Below, piece by piece: positions 1 through 6,462 of a DNA stretch of 29,332 nucleotides. This stretch comes from RGIG4140 sp045635565. Lineage in GTDB: Bacteria > Pseudomonadota > Alphaproteobacteria > CAAHEQ01 > UBA3637. The notes below the pieces were generated by a model. That model was not told where the DNA came from. It saw only the letters and a program-made list of their open reading frames with translations, and ran no database searches. Location: assembly GCA_045635565.1 (NCBI GenBank), contig JAZTVX010000076.1, positions 1 through 29,332 of the forward strand. The letters are read 5' to 3'. Positions within the stretch are counted from its first letter, which is position 1, and each line of letters opens with the position of its first letter. A program made the translations under genes and the position numbers.

Positions 1-1
1 T

Positions 2-1036
2 GCCGATATGCCGTATAATGATGTTGCAACAGGGTCTTGTTTAAGATGTAATCCCGAAGAAAACGCCCATTGGCAAGAATCAACACAAACATGTGTCTTT
101 TGTGTTGAACCCAAAGTCATTTGGGATGATGTCACACAAAATTGTGAATGTCGGTTCGGTTTCTACGGGGATAGTTGTGAACCATGCGATTCGCCGAAAG
201 AATGGCGTGAAAATGCCTGTCAATGCCCTGTCGGCAAACATGAAAAGGACGGTGATTGCGTGCAATGTTTGGAAAACAGTCATTGTGACTCATCGAATCC
301 CATTTGCGATACAACATCCCATCTTTGTAAGACATGTGCAGATACACATGGTGTATCACTATCTGTTTGGGATACCAACTCAAAACAATGTGTCCAATGT
401 TTAGTTCATTCTAATTGTTCAGGAACAACACCTGTTTGCAATTCGACTTCACATACTTGTGAGGCATGTCCATCCGGCACACAATGGAATGGCTCCGATT
501 GTCGTCCGTTACGTACAATCACTTTACGTAATATGCATACAACAACAACAAAAACAGTTATTGATGGAGGACAACTATCAAAGCCCTCGGCTTCATTTAA
601 TGGTTTTCCGTTTAGCCATTGGTCGGAAACACCAGGTGGTGCTGCTGTCACATTTCCACTAAAAATTACGGGTGATAAAACATTATACGCTTATTATAAC
701 GTTCCCAACCCCAGTCCACAAACAGCCGACTTTAGTATTTATGGTGGAAATAAAACGGTTACAACATCATATTCTGATTATAACACTTATATTCAATATC
801 AATATGATGTTTACAGAGGGAACGGTTGTGCCGGTGGTTGGCGAGGTTGTGGTTATGGTGAGGTATTTTATAATTTAAACAACGCCGGTTCTGTGGGTAT
901 TACCTGTTATCAGACTTATACATTCTACGGACAAACATTTAGTTTAACTCGCACAATCACCGGTATTAAAAATGGAGATGGTTGTACTACTGGCACAATC
1001 ACTTTTAAACAACATGCCGTTATTCATCCATATTAA
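2..1036 (+). CDS. Cys-rich repeat surface protein with InlB-type repeat (5' truncated)
   Basis: The reading frame is open to the left edge, so the N-terminus lies outside the window; the first in-window ATG is at 8. Counting from that Met, residues 11-165 are packed with short Cys modules. Two copies (84-110 and 128-154) share the exact spacing C-x2-C-x5-C-x6-C-x6-C-x2-C. Residues ~171-231 then look like an InlB B-repeat / Listeria-Bacteroides repeat: an IDGGQLSKP stretch, a HWSETPGG turn and a closing TLYAYYN strand. The last ~110 residues are Gly/Tyr/Thr-rich, probably beta-structured, with three further Cys. Many disulfides would form only outside the cytoplasm, so a secreted or surface role is inferred. 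No anchor is visible at the C-terminus. The protein at the right edge carries a closely similar Cys module, so the two are probably relatives. Ligand and function are unknown. Confidence 0.8.
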   Translation, partial: ADMPYNDVATGSCLRCNPEENAHWQESTQTCVFCVEPKVIWDDVTQNCECRFGFYGDSCEPCDSPKEWRENACQCPVGKHEKDGDCVQCLENSHCDSSNPICDTTSHLCKTCADTHGVSLSVWDTNSKQCVQCLVHSNCSGTTPVCNSTSHTCEACPSGTQWNGSDCRPLRTITLRNMHTTTTKTVIDGGQLSKPSASFNGFPFSHWSETPGGAAVTFPLKITGDKTLYAYYNVPNPSPQTADFSIYGGNKTVTTSYSDYNTYIQYQYDVYRGNGCAGGWRGCGYGEVFYNLNNAGSVGITCYQTYTFYGQTFSLTRTITGIKNGDGCTTGTITFKQHAVIHPY

Positions 1037-1300
1037 AAATGTTGGGTAATTGTTTGAGAAATAAGACTCATCAAACTGACAAAGAGACATTTTACTTTAT
1101 TATCGTCTCTTGAACGTTTCAATATACCGATACAAATAGTTTATTCATGCGTATTGTTCGTTTTAACAATACGCATGAATAAATTGTCTTTGAACGATTC
1201 ATCAACAGATACCACTTGTCATACATGACAAGGACACCGTACAAGATAAAGCCGATATGACAATATCTTTTAAAAAGATGTCGTCTATATTCAACCTATT
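1037..1300. other. Intergenic region with several inverted repeats, no gene seen
   Basis: Besides the 19-bp palindrome it holds smaller inverted repeats: AGAGAC/GTCTCT (1083-1088 with 1105-1110), CTTGTCA/TGACAAG (1215-1221 with 1226-1232) and ATCTTTT/AAAAGAT (1265-1271 with 1273-1279). The last could end the XRE transcript. No ORF with a plausible ribosome site was seen. Confidence 0.5.
1140..1183. terminator. Perfect 19-bp inverted repeat between convergent genes
   Basis: Arms 1140-1158 and 1165-1183 are exact reverse complements around a 6-nt loop (CGTTTT, 1159-1164). The repeat lies between the stop of the Cys-rich gene (1036) and the stop of the minus-strand XRE gene (1301), so a bidirectional terminator is the simplest role. 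The stem is AT-rich and lacks a long U-tract, so an operator or an RNA processing site is also possible. Confidence 0.5.
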
Positions 1301-1624
1301 TTATAATATTTCCAAAATACGTAACGCTACTTCCAATTTTGAATCTGATAATTGACGAATCGCTGTAATAGAACGAACTTCCATGTTTTGCCGTTTTTTG
1401 TTAGCACTTTCCGTAAAATCAAGAATATCCGATAGCGGACAATTTAAAAAACGACAGATGTTTTTTAAATTTTCAAAAGACGGGTAATTAACACCCCGTT
1501 CAATATTTGAAATGGCTTCAACCGAAATCTCGCACGCCTCTGCCAGTTTCAATTGCGTGATCTTTTGCTTACGACGAATACTTTGTATTCTTAATCCAAT
1601 AAATTGTTTGGTTATTTCTTTCAT
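1301..1624 (-). CDS. XRE-family helix-turn-helix transcriptional regulator
   Basis: A 107-residue protein whose residues ~8-66 form a Cro/C1-type HTH: LRIQSIRRKQKITQLKLAEA, then ISVEAISNIERG and YPSFENLKNICRFLNC. The pattern 'first helix, QxxLA, SxxxISxIERG, PSxxxLxxIC' is characteristic of the XRE family. The C-terminal ~40 residues are charged and may mediate dimerisation. Its targets cannot be read from sequence. The beta-barrel gene upstream on the same strand has its own strong terminator, so this gene is probably transcribed alone. It has no clear Shine-Dalgarno sequence, and a TATAAT box ends only 7 nt before the ATG, which suggests a leaderless mRNA. Confidence 0.85.
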   Translation of the reverse strand: MKEITKQFIGLRIQSIRRKQKITQLKLAEACEISVEAISNIERGVNYPSFENLKNICRFLNCPLSDILDFTESANKKRQNMEVRSITAIRQLSDSKLEVALRILEIL

Positions 1625-1631
1625 GTTTCAC

Positions 1632-1637
1632 ATTATA
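1632..1637 (-). promoter_or_regulatory. Candidate -10 box of the XRE gene, leaderless
   Basis: On the minus strand TATAAT is followed by seven bases (GTGAAAC) and then the ATG at 1624. A start of transcription about seven bases after the -10 would fall on the start codon. The -35 region (TTCCAC, 1655-1660) is a weak match. Confidence 0.45.
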
Positions 1638-1783
1638 AGCAGGTTTTCAATCAGGTGGAATGAAGTCATACTTGTATATTTCAACCAAAACACGATGTAC
1701 ATCTTATCGTATGATACCCACTCATAATATTCAATAAAAAATCATCCAACTATACCTCATCAAAACAATTATGACAACAAGGT

Positions 1784-1822
1784 ATAAAAAAAGCCGATTC
1801 TACATCATCTCTGGAATCGGCT
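1784..1822 (-). terminator. Rho-independent terminator of the beta-barrel gene
   Basis: The 9-bp stem AGCCGATTC (1792-1800) pairs with GAATCGGCT (1814-1822). Read on the minus strand it is followed by a run of T (plus-strand A's at about 1785-1792). It lies just past the minus-strand stop at 1829. Confidence 0.85.
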
Positions 1823-1828
1823 CTACTT

Positions 1829-2371
1829 TTAAAATGTATATCGCCCTTTTATCATAAAGATATTAGAATGAAATTTAGATGGAGAATCCCATTTACCTCC
1901 GACTTCATTTGTTTTCATGTGACGATATTCGGCTCCGATGGCAAACGGTATAATCGGTAGTTCATATTCAATACCGACCATTCCTTGCAAAGCCGTCGTG
2001 TTGTTATGATCAAACCGTGCATATCCGATACCACCGCCGACATAGGGGTCAATAATCGGGATAAACGGAATATCAACATATGCATTAGCAAATGCACCGT
2101 CAAAACGGCTGTCTATGCCTTGTTTAACTCGGGGTTGAACATGTAAATATTCAACTTCACCCCGAATATCAATTACGGGTATCGGTAATTCATACCCGAC
2201 AGCAACAGAATAAACAGGACTGTTTTCATAAGCCGTTTTCATTTCTTCACGAGTAACGGAACCATCATTTAAACTCACTCCGACACCGGCACTGCCATAA
2301 ACACCTGCATGTGCTGTCAAACTGCTTAAAACACAAAAACCGAAACCGATAGATAATAATTTGTTTAACAT
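1829..2371 (-). CDS. Small outer-membrane beta-barrel protein
   Basis: About 180 residues. A typical signal peptide starts MLNKLLSIGFGFCVLSSLTA and should be cut after the HA that follows, exposing a mature GVYGSAGVGV strand. The mature part alternates hydrophobic and polar residues in about eight strands (for example YSVAVGYEL, VYVGGGIGYA-like and FAIGAEYRH segments). It ends in a terminal Phe (KGRYTF), the usual BAM-recognised beta-signal. This is the architecture of small OmpA/OmpW-like porin-family barrels. The ATG at 2371 is preferred over an in-frame TTG at 2374, with AAAGGA about 9 nt upstream. No catalytic residues are visible; a structural or adhesion role is possible. Confidence 0.8.
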   Translation of the reverse strand: MLNKLLSIGFGFCVLSSLTAHAGVYGSAGVGVSLNDGSVTREEMKTAYENSPVYSVAVGYELPIPVIDIRGEVEYLHVQPRVKQGIDSRFDGAFANAYVDIPFIPIIDPYVGGGIGYARFDHNNTTALQGMVGIEYELPIIPFAIGAEYRHMKTNEVGGKWDSPSKFHSNIFMIKGRYTF

Positions 2372-2460
2372 CAATAAAATTCCTTTCTTTCGAAATAATC
2401 ACCAAACCGACAAATCATTATCATACAATAGAATGATTAACAAATTATTGATAAAAGATG

Positions 2461-2489
2461 TTGCGTTTTTAAAATAAATTTGATATACT
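2461..2489 (+). promoter_or_regulatory. Sigma-70-type promoter of trcR-gapR
   Basis: TTGCGT (2461-2466), a 17-nt spacer and TATACT (2484-2489). The predicted start is near 2496, giving a leader of about 34 nt with an AAAGGA ribosome site before the ATG at 2530. Confidence 0.7.
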
Positions 2490-2529
2490 GCAAGCATTCG
2501 TAATTTTTTTGTATGAAAGGAACTTCAAA

Positions 2530-3060
2530 ATGGCACTTCCGTTAATGCCGAAAGCAACTGCTGTCTGGTTGGTTGAAAACACTTCTTTAACATTTGAACA
2601 AATTGCCGATTTTTGCGGTATGCACACACTTGAAATTCAAGCCATTGCCGATGGCGACGTTGCTTTTAACATCATGGGTTTCAATCCGATTGCCAACGGT
2701 CAGTTAACACAAGATGAAATTATCCGTTGCGAACAAGATTCAAAGGCATCTTTAACATTATCGGTTAATCCGGAAATCGAACGGCTGTTAAACAAGGGGT
2801 CCCGTTACGTATCTCATGCCAAACGGGGGGATCGTCCGGATGGAATTGCATGGATTGTTAAAAATCATCCGGAAATTTCGGACACACAAATTGTCAAACT
2901 CTTGCGTACGACAAAAGCAACAATTACATCTATTCGTGAAAAAACACACAAAAACATTCATAACATTCACCCAAAAAATCCGGTTACATTGGGTTTATGT
3001 TCCGAATCAGATTTAAACAAAGCCATTGCCGTATCAGTCAAACGGGTTGTGGCACAATAG
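2530..3060 (+). CDS. trcR: TrcR-type cell-cycle transcriptional regulator (DUF1013)
   Basis: A 176-residue protein. The opening MALPLMPKATAVWLVENTSL and the following FEQIADFCGMHTLEIQAIAD match the DUF1013 family, found almost only in Alphaproteobacteria and called TrcR in the cell-cycle network. Two HTH-like segments are visible: residues ~12-40, and ~110-135 (NHPEISDTQIVKLLRTTKAT). The C-terminal DPVTLGLCS-like signature appears here as NPVTLGLCSESDLNKAI. An in-frame TTG at 2509 would add seven residues, but the ATG at 2530 has the AAAGGA site and the conserved N-terminus. It is followed after 10 nt by gapR, so the two are probably cotranscribed from the promoter at 2461. Family call is firm; targets in this organism are not known. 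Confidence 0.9.
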   Translation: MALPLMPKATAVWLVENTSLTFEQIADFCGMHTLEIQAIADGDVAFNIMGFNPIANGQLTQDEIIRCEQDSKASLTLSVNPEIERLLNKGSRYVSHAKRGDRPDGIAWIVKNHPEISDTQIVKLLRTTKATITSIREKTHKNIHNIHPKNPVTLGLCSESDLNKAIAVSVKRVVAQ

Positions 3061-3070
3061 GGAGGTTTAA

Positions 3071-3328
3071 ATGGCTGATGAATTAAAAATTCAGGAAGCA
3101 GACGGGGGCAAATTAGCCTCTTATATTGAACGAATTGAACGCTTGGAAGAAGAAAGAAAAGAACTGGGTGCTGACGTTCGTGAAATTTTTGCAGAAGCGA
3201 AGGGAAACGGTTTTGATACAAAGGTTATGCGTCAAATATTACGTTTACGCAAAATGACACCTGCCGATCGAGCCGAGGCGGAGTTTTTGCGTGATTCTTA
3301 TAAAAAATTATTAGGCATTAACGAATAG
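3071..3328 (+). CDS. gapR: GapR nucleoid-associated protein (DUF2312/UPF0335)
   Basis: An 85-residue protein beginning with GGKLASYIERIERLEEERKE and carrying a FAEAKGNGFDTKVMRQILRL stretch, the hallmarks of the DUF2312 family. In Caulobacter, GapR is a small alpha-helical protein that clamps AT-rich, overtwisted DNA and supports chromosome replication and topoisomerase action. Length is normal for the family. A strong GGGAGG site precedes the ATG. It lies 10 nt behind trcR, so both chromosome or cell-cycle regulators are likely produced together. The function statement is from the family; nothing here argues against it. Confidence 0.93.
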   Translation: MADELKIQEADGGKLASYIERIERLEEERKELGADVREIFAEAKGNGFDTKVMRQILRLRKMTPADRAEAEFLRDSYKKLLGINE

Positions 3329-3338
3329 TGCTTGATTT

Positions 3339-3367
3339 TTGATTTTTTAAAGTATAAACTTTATACG
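3339..3367 (+). promoter_or_regulatory. Candidate promoter of the Pro/Val/Gln-rich protein gene
   Basis: TTGATT (3339-3344), 17 nt, TATACG (3362-3367). The sequence between holds the near-palindrome GTATAAACTTTATAC. The GGAGGA ribosome site follows at 3381. Confidence 0.4.
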
Positions 3368-3394
3368 ATAACCAGTGTTTGGAGGAATAAAAAT

Positions 3395-4162
3395 ATGAAA
3401 CACACATTTTCTTTAATTGCTTTTGCAACATTGTGTAGTGCAATGACAGTTACCGTTATGGCACAGGCAGCTGAACAAGTTGTTTCAAGAACAGAAACAA
3501 CATACGTCAAACAAAACGAACGAATTATGGATGGTTATACGGCTTTAGACCCGATTGACAATACAGTCAAAACAAACACCGTCACTTATGATGTTGCCGT
3601 ACCAGCCGAACAACAAACAAAGCCAGCCGAACAACCGGCTCCAGTTGCTCAACCGACACAAGTTGTTCATCCGACAGCTTACATTCCACAACAACCGGTT
3701 GTCATTGAACAGCCGACAGGTCAGGTTCCGGCTGAAATTATGGCTCAACAACCGTTACCGCAAGGTGCTTGTTCTGATGTTAGTTGCCCAGGAAAAGTCA
3801 CAACGATTTCTTACACACAATCTCCGGTAAAAGTTCAATATCCGGTCGTTCGTCAATATCCGGTTCGTGTCGAACACCCGGTTATGGTTCAACGGGATAT
3901 TACAGTTCGTCAACCGGTCGTCGTTCAACAACCTGTTGTTGTTCAAAAACCTGTTGTCGTTCAACAACCTGTTACAGTTGAACGTGCTCCGGCTTACATT
4001 CAACAACAACCTGTTTATATGCAACAAAAAGCATCTTACGTTCAAAACAAACCTGTTGTTGTTCAAGCCCCTGCCGGTCAGATTTTACCGCCATGCGCCA
4101 CAGGCAATTGCCCTCAACCGCAACCACAGCCGTGTGCAATGGGAAATTGTCCACAACAATAA
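3395..4162 (+). CDS. Secreted Pro/Val/Gln-rich repeat protein
   Basis: 255 residues, family not recognised. The ATG at 3395 is chosen because GGAGGA lies 8 nt upstream and a signal peptide follows (MKHTFSLIAFATLCSAMTVT, cut near AQA-AEQ). An upstream in-frame TTG at 3332 is unlikely. The mature part is low complexity: PAEQ/QPAP, then many QxPVxVQ units (VVVQQPVVVQKPVVVQQPV) and QQPVYMQQ-like segments. Three copies of C-x4-C-P occur (CSDVSCP, CATGNCP, CAMGNCP). Such Pro-rich extended chains usually lie in the periplasm or at the surface. The paired Cys may form disulfides or bind metal. It has its own promoter and terminator, so it is probably monocistronic. Confidence 0.75.
   Translation: MKHTFSLIAFATLCSAMTVTVMAQAAEQVVSRTETTYVKQNERIMDGYTALDPIDNTVKTNTVTYDVAVPAEQQTKPAEQPAPVAQPTQVVHPTAYIPQQPVVIEQPTGQVPAEIMAQQPLPQGACSDVSCPGKVTTISYTQSPVKVQYPVVRQYPVRVEHPVMVQRDITVRQPVVVQQPVVVQKPVVVQQPVTVERAPAYIQQQPVYMQQKASYVQNKPVVVQAPAGQILPPCATGNCPQPQPQPCAMGNCPQQ
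3911..3982 (+). repeat. Four tandem 18-bp coding repeats
   Basis: Units 3911-3928, 3929-3946, 3947-3964 and 3965-3982 vary slightly around CAACCTGTTGTCGTTCAA and encode QPVVVQ-like hexapeptides. The in-frame unit could expand or contract without breaking the reading frame. Confidence 0.85.
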
Positions 4163-4200
4163 TTTTTTACTTGCAATGAGTAAAAGAATCTGATACATTA

Positions 4201-4234
4201 AAGCCATTCAAGAAAGATTGAATGGCTTTTTTTT
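4201..4234 (+). terminator. Rho-independent terminator of the Pro/Val/Gln-rich gene
   Basis: The 10-bp stem AAGCCATTCA (4201-4210) pairs with TGAATGGCTT (4219-4228) around an 8-nt loop, followed by a run of T's to 4234. Confidence 0.9.
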
Positions 4235-4299
4235 ATCAAGTCTTAATTTATTTTTATCTTTCTGTTTATTTTAGCAATCTATAACTTGTTTGAGGGTCC

Positions 4300-4896
4300 A
4301 TGAAACCGAATCAAAAAAATCGCTATAACGGGCGACACACCAATCGGAGCAATCGTACAATAATTATGCGTAATACTGTTTTGGAAAGTTCCGGTCCTGC
4401 CGGAAAATTACACGGAACGGCATTACAATTAAGTGAAAAATATCAAGCCGCTGCCAAAGATGCTCTTATTCAAAATGATTTAATAATGGCTCAAACATAC
4501 TTGCAGTATGCTGACCATTATATTCGATTGCAAAATATCGCCATTCAAAACGAACAAAATTTCCGTAATCAAAACACCAATAAAGCCGTTGAGGTATGCG
4601 TTACGGAAAAAAATGATGAACTACCGCTTATTGAATTACCGACAGAACAACCCGAAACAACCGTACTTTCGGAACAACCGTCTGATGAAACAGTTGTCGA
4701 ATCACTTAACACTGTCAATTCGATGAGCGAATCGGCTTCAACGAACAGTCCTTCATCTGACGAAATTATGCCTGAAACAATTAGTATTTCGGTCACACCC
4801 AAACAACCGACAAAAGAAAAAAAGGTCATTCGTCGTCCTCGTGTTGCCAAAACAAAACAATTATCTGAAACACCGTCGGAAGTTGCTGTTTCCTAA
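4300..4896 (+). CDS. DUF4167 domain protein
   Basis: 198 residues. After a basic, Asn/Arg-rich start, residues ~25-80 carry the DUF4167 core: a 'GPAGKLHGTALQLSEKY' stretch, then AKDALIQNDLIMAQTYLQYA and DHYIRLQN. This is a short helical domain common in Alphaproteobacteria, usually followed by a disordered tail. The tail here (residues ~95-198) is acidic and Ser/Thr/Pro-rich and ends in a basic patch (KKVIRRPRVAKTK). The biochemical role of the family is not established; the charged ends suggest nucleic-acid or ribosome association, but this is inference. GAGG lies just before the ATG. The next gene follows after 36 nt with its own ribosome site, so cotranscription is likely. Confidence 0.85.
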   Translation: MKPNQKNRYNGRHTNRSNRTIIMRNTVLESSGPAGKLHGTALQLSEKYQAAAKDALIQNDLIMAQTYLQYADHYIRLQNIAIQNEQNFRNQNTNKAVEVCVTEKNDELPLIELPTEQPETTVLSEQPSDETVVESLNTVNSMSESASTNSPSSDEIMPETISISVTPKQPTKEKKVIRRPRVAKTKQLSETPSEVAVS

Positions 4897-4932
4897 CAGT
4901 GTCTGAAAATCTGTCTTATTAAAGGGAAGAAT

Positions 4933-5352
4933 ATGTCCGTCATTTTGATTTTAGATGTTATTATGATAACACTTTTGGTTACAGCCATTATCTATGCCAT
5001 TATTTTGGATAATCATTTGTCGGCAACAAAAGAAAACTATCGAATGTTATCACACTTGATTGAACAGTTTTATCAAGCCTCACAACGCATGCAAGATGAA
5101 TTAAATACCGTTCAACAATCTGAAAATGAAATGAAACAATCTCTTTTACTACAGATTGACAAGGCATCTGTTTTGAAGGAAGAATTAAACGCTCTACTCA
5201 ATAAAATCGAACAAAAAACACACACATTGGACGGATTAAAAGTACGTCGTCCATTGACGACGCAAAAAAATGTACTAAATGATTTTCCCCAAGAAATGGA
5301 TTTATCCGAAACCGAACAAGAATTATTAAACGCTTTGAATGAATTGAAATGA
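4933..5352 (+). CDS. DUF6468-like membrane-anchored coiled-coil protein
   Basis: 139 residues. One transmembrane helix (residues ~3-26, VILILDVIMITLLVTAIIYA) is followed by a long, heptad-rich stretch to about residue 100 and a short acidic C-terminus (SETEQELLNALNEL). This fits DUF6468, a small alphaproteobacterial family often encoded beside flagellar motor genes (fliL/fliM/motE-type loci). No flagellar gene is visible in this window, so it may be a survivor of a lost flagellar locus or have another envelope role. AAAGGGA precedes the ATG. The stop overlaps the next start (ATGA). The family call rests on architecture and a short N-terminal pattern, so it is moderate. Confidence 0.6.
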   Translation: MSVILILDVIMITLLVTAIIYAIILDNHLSATKENYRMLSHLIEQFYQASQRMQDELNTVQQSENEMKQSLLLQIDKASVLKEELNALLNKIEQKTHTLDGLKVRRPLTTQKNVLNDFPQEMDLSETEQELLNALNELK

Positions 5353-5468
5353 AACCGATTATCCGTCGCATATTGCGTTTTTCATCTGTTTTTATCCTGA
5401 TTGCATTGGCAATTATTACCTTAAAACTGATTCGTATTTTTCAAAATTTAGATTTATTGATACAGTAA
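5349..5468 (+). CDS. 39-residue single-pass membrane peptide
   Basis: The ORF starts inside the stop of the DUF6468-like gene (ATGA overlap) and encodes a basic head (MKPIIRRILRF), one hydrophobic helix (SSVFILIALAIITLKLI) and a short tail. The tight overlap argues for translational coupling. In flagellar loci the gene after DUF6468 is often motE, whose N-terminus is also a short basic segment plus a transmembrane helix. This peptide could therefore be a truncated remnant, or an independent small membrane protein. No similarity can be proven from so few residues. Confidence 0.5.
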   Translation: MKPIIRRILRFSSVFILIALAIITLKLIRIFQNLDLLIQ

Positions 5469-5533
5469 TTCAGCTTATTTAAAACAAAGTACAATTTTGT
5501 TCGAAATGTATAAAATGTACTTAAACAATACAT

Positions 5534-5565
5534 CTCCCCTTGTCAGGACACGGGGAGTCTATTTT
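5534..5565 (+). terminator. Probable terminator of the DUF4167/DUF6468 operon
   Basis: CTCCCC (5534-5539) pairs with GGGGAG (5552-5557), with an inner TGTC/GACA pairing, followed by TCTATTTTA. It is GC-rich against a very AT-rich background. Confidence 0.7.
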
Positions 5566-5582
5566 ATCAGGCATGTTTTTGA

Positions 5583-5619
5583 AGACAACATATCTTTGTA
5601 TGGTTTGTTGTCTATTTTA
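5583..5619 (+). terminator. Second hairpin downstream, possible backup terminator
   Basis: AGACAACA (5583-5590) pairs with TGTTGTCT (5606-5613) around a 15-nt loop and is followed by ATTTTA. The shared TCTATTTTA downstream of both hairpins is notable. Confidence 0.4.
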
Positions 5620-5772
5620 CGATTTTGACTGTAGATGTATTATTTTGATAACAACTTTTAATACTGTTCTAAACAGACGCAAAACACATTTAACATACTG
5701 ATTATAAAAATATTTATACAATAATATGTCTTGTTTGAATGCTAAAATATGTATTTTGTACTCATTTTGTTC

Positions 5773-5801
5773 TTGACTTTAAAACACATTTATTGTACGA
5801 T
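5773..5801 (+). promoter_or_regulatory. Promoter of the three-gene phage-like operon
   Basis: TTGACT (5773-5778), exactly 17 nt, TACGAT (5796-5801). Transcription would start near 5808, leaving a leader of about 22 nt that carries the GGAG site at 5821. Confidence 0.6.
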
Positions 5802-5829
5802 TTGTACGTTAAACAACAAAGGAGACAAT

Positions 5830-6462
5830 ATGACACACACATTTTCAATAAAAACGGTACAGCCTCAATTTGGTTATCTGCCAATTATCGATATTTGTTC
5901 ATTCAAAAACAATAATGATACAATAAAATACACACCAACATCGATTTCATCAGATAGTAATCAATCGACAATCAAAAATAATACGGATAAATTTAAACCG
6001 ATTTGTTTATCTCGTTTTTCGGATACATCTTCAGATACATCAACACATATGGGTGTTGTTTACGCCGATTTGAACACACAACATAATTTTGTTGGTTTAT
6101 CGCAACCGATACATATCAAACACAATGACGTTCGAAAAAATATATCCGTCAACACAGTTTCATTGCCTGCATCATCTCAACATTATTTTAACACAAAATC
6201 ATTGTTGCACAGATGTATTCAATGGTTAGATCATGTATCTGGTAAAAAAATTATTTGGCGTTCACTTAATCGGTCGGGAACCTTGGCTTTGATTATACCA
6301 CATCGGGGGATTTATTTTGTACAATTTGTACCATGCCATACAACGCAAAACCAACTGCAAGCACAATTCGAATCCGATATCCAACCGATACCCGTTCATA
6401 TTTTTCAAACGTTTGATGATTTTGTTTCGTTCGTTCAGGGAGTTATACGCTATGACGCATAA
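5830..6462 (+). CDS. Hypothetical protein with degenerate VRR-NUC-like C-terminus
   Basis: 210 residues. The ATG at 5830 has GGAG 5-6 nt upstream. The N-terminal ~120 residues are Ser/Thr/Asn-rich and unrecognised. Residues ~122-205 read like the core of a VRR-NUC nuclease fold: an IIWRS strand, TLALIIPHRG, GIYFVQFV, a helix with TTQNQLQAQF and finally IPVHIFQTFDDFVSFV. In active VRR-NUC proteins the first strand carries a catalytic Asp (PDL) and the second an ExK. Here those positions are Ala and Gln/Val, so the domain, if homologous, is probably catalytically dead and might only bind DNA. The next gene overlaps its end by 11 nt. The resemblance is by eye and needs a profile search; function unknown. 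Confidence 0.6.
   Translation: MTHTFSIKTVQPQFGYLPIIDICSFKNNNDTIKYTPTSISSDSNQSTIKNNTDKFKPICLSRFSDTSSDTSTHMGVVYADLNTQHNFVGLSQPIHIKHNDVRKNISVNTVSLPASSQHYFNTKSLLHRCIQWLDHVSGKKIIWRSLNRSGTLALIIPHRGIYFVQFVPCHTTQNQLQAQFESDIQPIPVHIFQTFDDFVSFVQGVIRYDA

Larger units (their letters stand above)
5469..5829. other. Intergenic stretch: two hairpins, AT-rich DNA, promoter
   Basis: Holds the two hairpins at 5534-5619, very AT-rich DNA to about 5760 and a promoter at 5773-5801. No tRNA fold or convincing ORF was seen. An upstream in-frame extension of the next gene begins at 5749 but lacks a ribosome site. Confidence 0.5.

Noticed and set aside
3911..3982. CRISPR-like short tandem repeats
   Set aside because: Units are directly adjacent, in frame, and encode QPVVVQ; no spacers.
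5749..5829. Hydrophobic in-frame extension upstream of the 5830 gene (signal-peptide-like)
   Set aside because: It lacks a ribosome site and overlaps the TTGACT-17-TACGAT promoter; the ATG at 5830 with GGAG is the better start.
5469..5829. tRNA or small-RNA gene in the long intergenic stretch
   Set aside because: No cloverleaf or CCA-ready acceptor could be drawn; only the two hairpins are supported.
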